A stretch of 64,000 nt of DNA from Palleronia rufa (GTDB taxonomy: Bacteria; Pseudomonadota; Alphaproteobacteria; Rhodobacterales; Rhodobacteraceae): positions 183,406 through 247,405 of the forward strand of contig NZ_JQEY01000001.1 in the NCBI RefSeq assembly GCF_000743715.1. The letters run 5' to 3'. The notes below the pieces were generated by a model. It saw nothing but the letters and a program-made list of their open reading frames with translations, ran no database searches and was not told the DNA's origin. Below are positions 62,561 through 64,000 of the stretch, piece by piece; position 1 is the first letter of the stretch; the number at the start of each line of letters is the position of its first letter. The position numbers and the translations under genes are program-made.

Positions 62561-63337
62561 ATGAAGCTCAACATCACGGCCGAGCTCGACTACGGCATGG
62601 AACAGGAGACTGACATCCTGATGCAGATCGAGTGTGCCGCCCTGCCGGACCAGCGGATCCTGTCCGAGACGCTGGATACCGGGCGGACCGGCGCCGCATC
62701 GCGCATCGCGGCCGAGGACGGCGTCGGCACCCGCGTCTGGTTGACCTGCCACGGTGGCTTGCGGGTCCGCTACACCACGGAAATAGAGATCGACCGCGCC
62801 GCGCCCGACCTACGCACCCTTTCGGCGGAGCCTGTGCATCGACTGCCCCATGAGGCCGTGCGCTACCTCATGGCGTCCCGCTACTGCCAGTCCGACGAGT
62901 TCCAGAGCTTCGTCAACGCCGATTTCGGCCATGTGGCGGGCGGTGCGGCGGTTCACGAAATGGCGGAATGGATCCGCACGCGTTTCGCCTATGTCTCCGG
63001 TTCCTCCGGTCCGACGACAACCGCCATCGGCACCTTTGTCGAGCGGCGTGGGATCTGCCGCGACTTCGCCCATGTGCTGATCGCCCTGGCCCGGGCCAAG
63101 GCGATCCCGGCCCGCATGGTCTCCTGCTACGGGCCCGACGTAACGCCACCGGATTTCCACGCCGTCGTGCAGGTCTGGCTGGACGGCGGCTGGCACCTGG
63201 TGGACCCCACGGGGATGAGCCGCCCTGACCGCGTGGCGATCATCGGGGTGGGCCGCGATGCCGCCGATATCGCCTTTCTGACCAGCTACGGTTGGGTCAA
63301 CCTGCAGCACCAGGCTGTCTACGTCCGCGAAACCTGA
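62561..63337 (+). CDS. Transglutaminase-like (cysteine protease fold) protein
   Basis: 258-aa cytoplasmic protein of the bacterial transglutaminase-like family. An N-terminal beta domain starts KLNITAELDYGMEQETDILMQIE. The catalytic triad is seen in RRGICRDFAHVLIALARA (Cys), PDFHAVVQVWLDGG (His) and WHLVDPTG (Asp). The upstream 33 codons in frame are not conserved-looking, so ATG 62561 is used. Substrate unknown. Confidence 0.85.
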   Translation: MKLNITAELDYGMEQETDILMQIECAALPDQRILSETLDTGRTGAASRIAAEDGVGTRVWLTCHGGLRVRYTTEIEIDRAAPDLRTLSAEPVHRLPHEAVRYLMASRYCQSDEFQSFVNADFGHVAGGAAVHEMAEWIRTRFAYVSGSSGPTTTAIGTFVERRGICRDFAHVLIALARAKAIPARMVSCYGPDVTPPDFHAVVQVWLDGGWHLVDPTGMSRPDRVAIIGVGRDAADIAFLTSYGWVNLQHQAVYVRET

Positions 63338-63461
63338 GGCCGGATCGAGCGTTTTCCCGGCGACGGGTTGCCTGCCCCGGCCTTTGCGAACCCGGCGGCG
63401 CCGGACGGGCGCGACCGTCCGCAGGGCGTCCATCGCCCCGCGCATGACCTATCTAACCTTG

Positions 63462-64000
63462 TCAGCGGCCCTGATAGTTCGCCATGCGTTTTTCCAGGAA
63501 CGCCAGCACGCCTTCCCGGAAGTCGCGGGTCCGACCCATGCGCCCCTGGATCTGCGCCTCCAGCGCCAGTTGCTCGGCCAGACCGTTCTGAAAGCTGGCG
63601 CGGAGGCTCTCCTTGACGCCGCGATAAGCCTCCGTCGGACCCTTGGCGAGTTGTGCCGCCCGGGCCTTCCAATGCGCGTCGAACTCCGCATCGGGCACGC
63701 ATTCCCAGATCATCCCCCAGTCGGCGGCCGTCCGGGCCGGGATCGGTTCCGCGAAGAGAGCGGCCCCCATGGCCTTGGCCAGCCCGATCTGGCGCGGCAG
63801 CCAATAGGTGCCGCCCGCATCCGGAATAAGCCCGATCCGCGTGAAGGCCTGAAGGAACACGCCCGTATCGGACGCGATGACCACGTCGGCGCCAAGGGCA
63901 AGGTTCGCGCCCGCACCCGCCGCAGCACCTCGCACCGCGGCAATGGTGGGCACGGGGCACTCTACCAGGGCCTGAAGCATCGGCTCGTATTCATCGCGCA
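63462..64000 (-). CDS. paaG: Enoyl-CoA hydratase/isomerase (PaaG-like), 5' end outside window
   Basis: C-terminal about 180 residues of a crotonase-fold enzyme; the frame is open through the right edge of the window (RDEYEP precedes MLQALVECPVPTIAAVRGAAAGAGANLALGAD). The oxyanion-hole segment and FLQAFTRIGLIPDAGGTYWLPRQIG fit 2-(1,2-epoxy-1,2-dihydrophenyl)acetyl-CoA isomerase PaaG of phenylacetate degradation more than generic enoyl-CoA hydratase, but the subfamily cannot be proven. Ends with FREGVLAFLEKRMANYQGR. Confidence 0.82.
   Translation of the reverse strand, partial: RDEYEPMLQALVECPVPTIAAVRGAAAGAGANLALGADVVIASDTGVFLQAFTRIGLIPDAGGTYWLPRQIGLAKAMGAALFAEPIPARTAADWGMIWECVPDAEFDAHWKARAAQLAKGPTEAYRGVKESLRASFQNGLAEQLALEAQIQGRMGRTRDFREGVLAFLEKRMANYQGR

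Overview
The window is a GC-rich alphaproteobacterial chromosome segment, most likely from the Roseobacter group of Rhodobacteraceae. I infer this from protein character and gene order: an imuA-imuB-dnaE2 cassette with a GTTC-N7-GTTC LexA box, a soxR/soxS plus soxVXYZABCD cluster, a DmdA-like protein beside a methanethiol oxidase, and the core run tyrS-trpC-moaC-moeA-lexA-comEC-gltX-gltA. No plasmid, phage or transposase gene was seen.

Layout. 1-5.7 kb: fabI, two overlapping LysE-family exporters, gpt, then a periplasmic coiled-coil protein and an orphan TAXI solute-binding protein. 6.1-9.4 kb: a DMSP demethylase-like gene, a selenium-binding-protein-family methanethiol oxidase and an unrecognised membrane protein. 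9.4-15 kb: the SOS mutasome (imuA, imuB, dnaE2). 15.3-27.8 kb: two metallo-beta-lactamase-fold proteins convergent with a thiosulfate-oxidation (Sox) cluster, its persulfide-type ArsR repressor and a YeeE-type sulfur transporter. 27.9-41.9 kb: a metal and copper-handling region with two CDF and two ZIP transporters, a CadR/PbrR-like MerR regulator, a tightly overlapped sco-dsbB-dsbA-pcuAC-sco-M23 operon, an L,D-transpeptidase, an extra lspA and a Zn/Cd/Pb P-type ATPase. 42.1-46.5 kb: a BigR-type persulfide detoxification operon (two YeeE halves, persulfide dioxygenase, rhodanese, SulP permease). 46.5-48.6 kb: a Met-rich multicopper oxidase and a Met-rich EF-hand protein. 48.7-50 kb: a decayed amino-acid permease and tRNA-Leu(UAG). 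50.2-64 kb: a Hint-domain protein and core housekeeping genes.

The genes suggest one sulfur economy. The DmdA-like protein would release methylmercaptopropionate from DMSP. Methanethiol arising from it would be oxidised by the MtoX homologue to sulfide, formaldehyde and peroxide. Sulfide and thiosulfate would feed periplasmic Sox oxidation. Excess persulfide would be sensed by two separate two-cysteine ArsR repressors (SoxR and BigR) and removed by dioxygenase and rhodanese. Candidate palindromic operators are visible at soxS/soxV, upstream of soxX, and at bigR.

A second theme is metals. A MerR regulator lies near a MerR-type site upstream of the copper-chaperone operon, and a clear 19-bp-spacer MerR-type promoter precedes the P-type ATPase 10 kb away. 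lexA carries its own LexA box, so regulator and target cassette are both in the window. All assignments come from reading the sequence; no database search was run.
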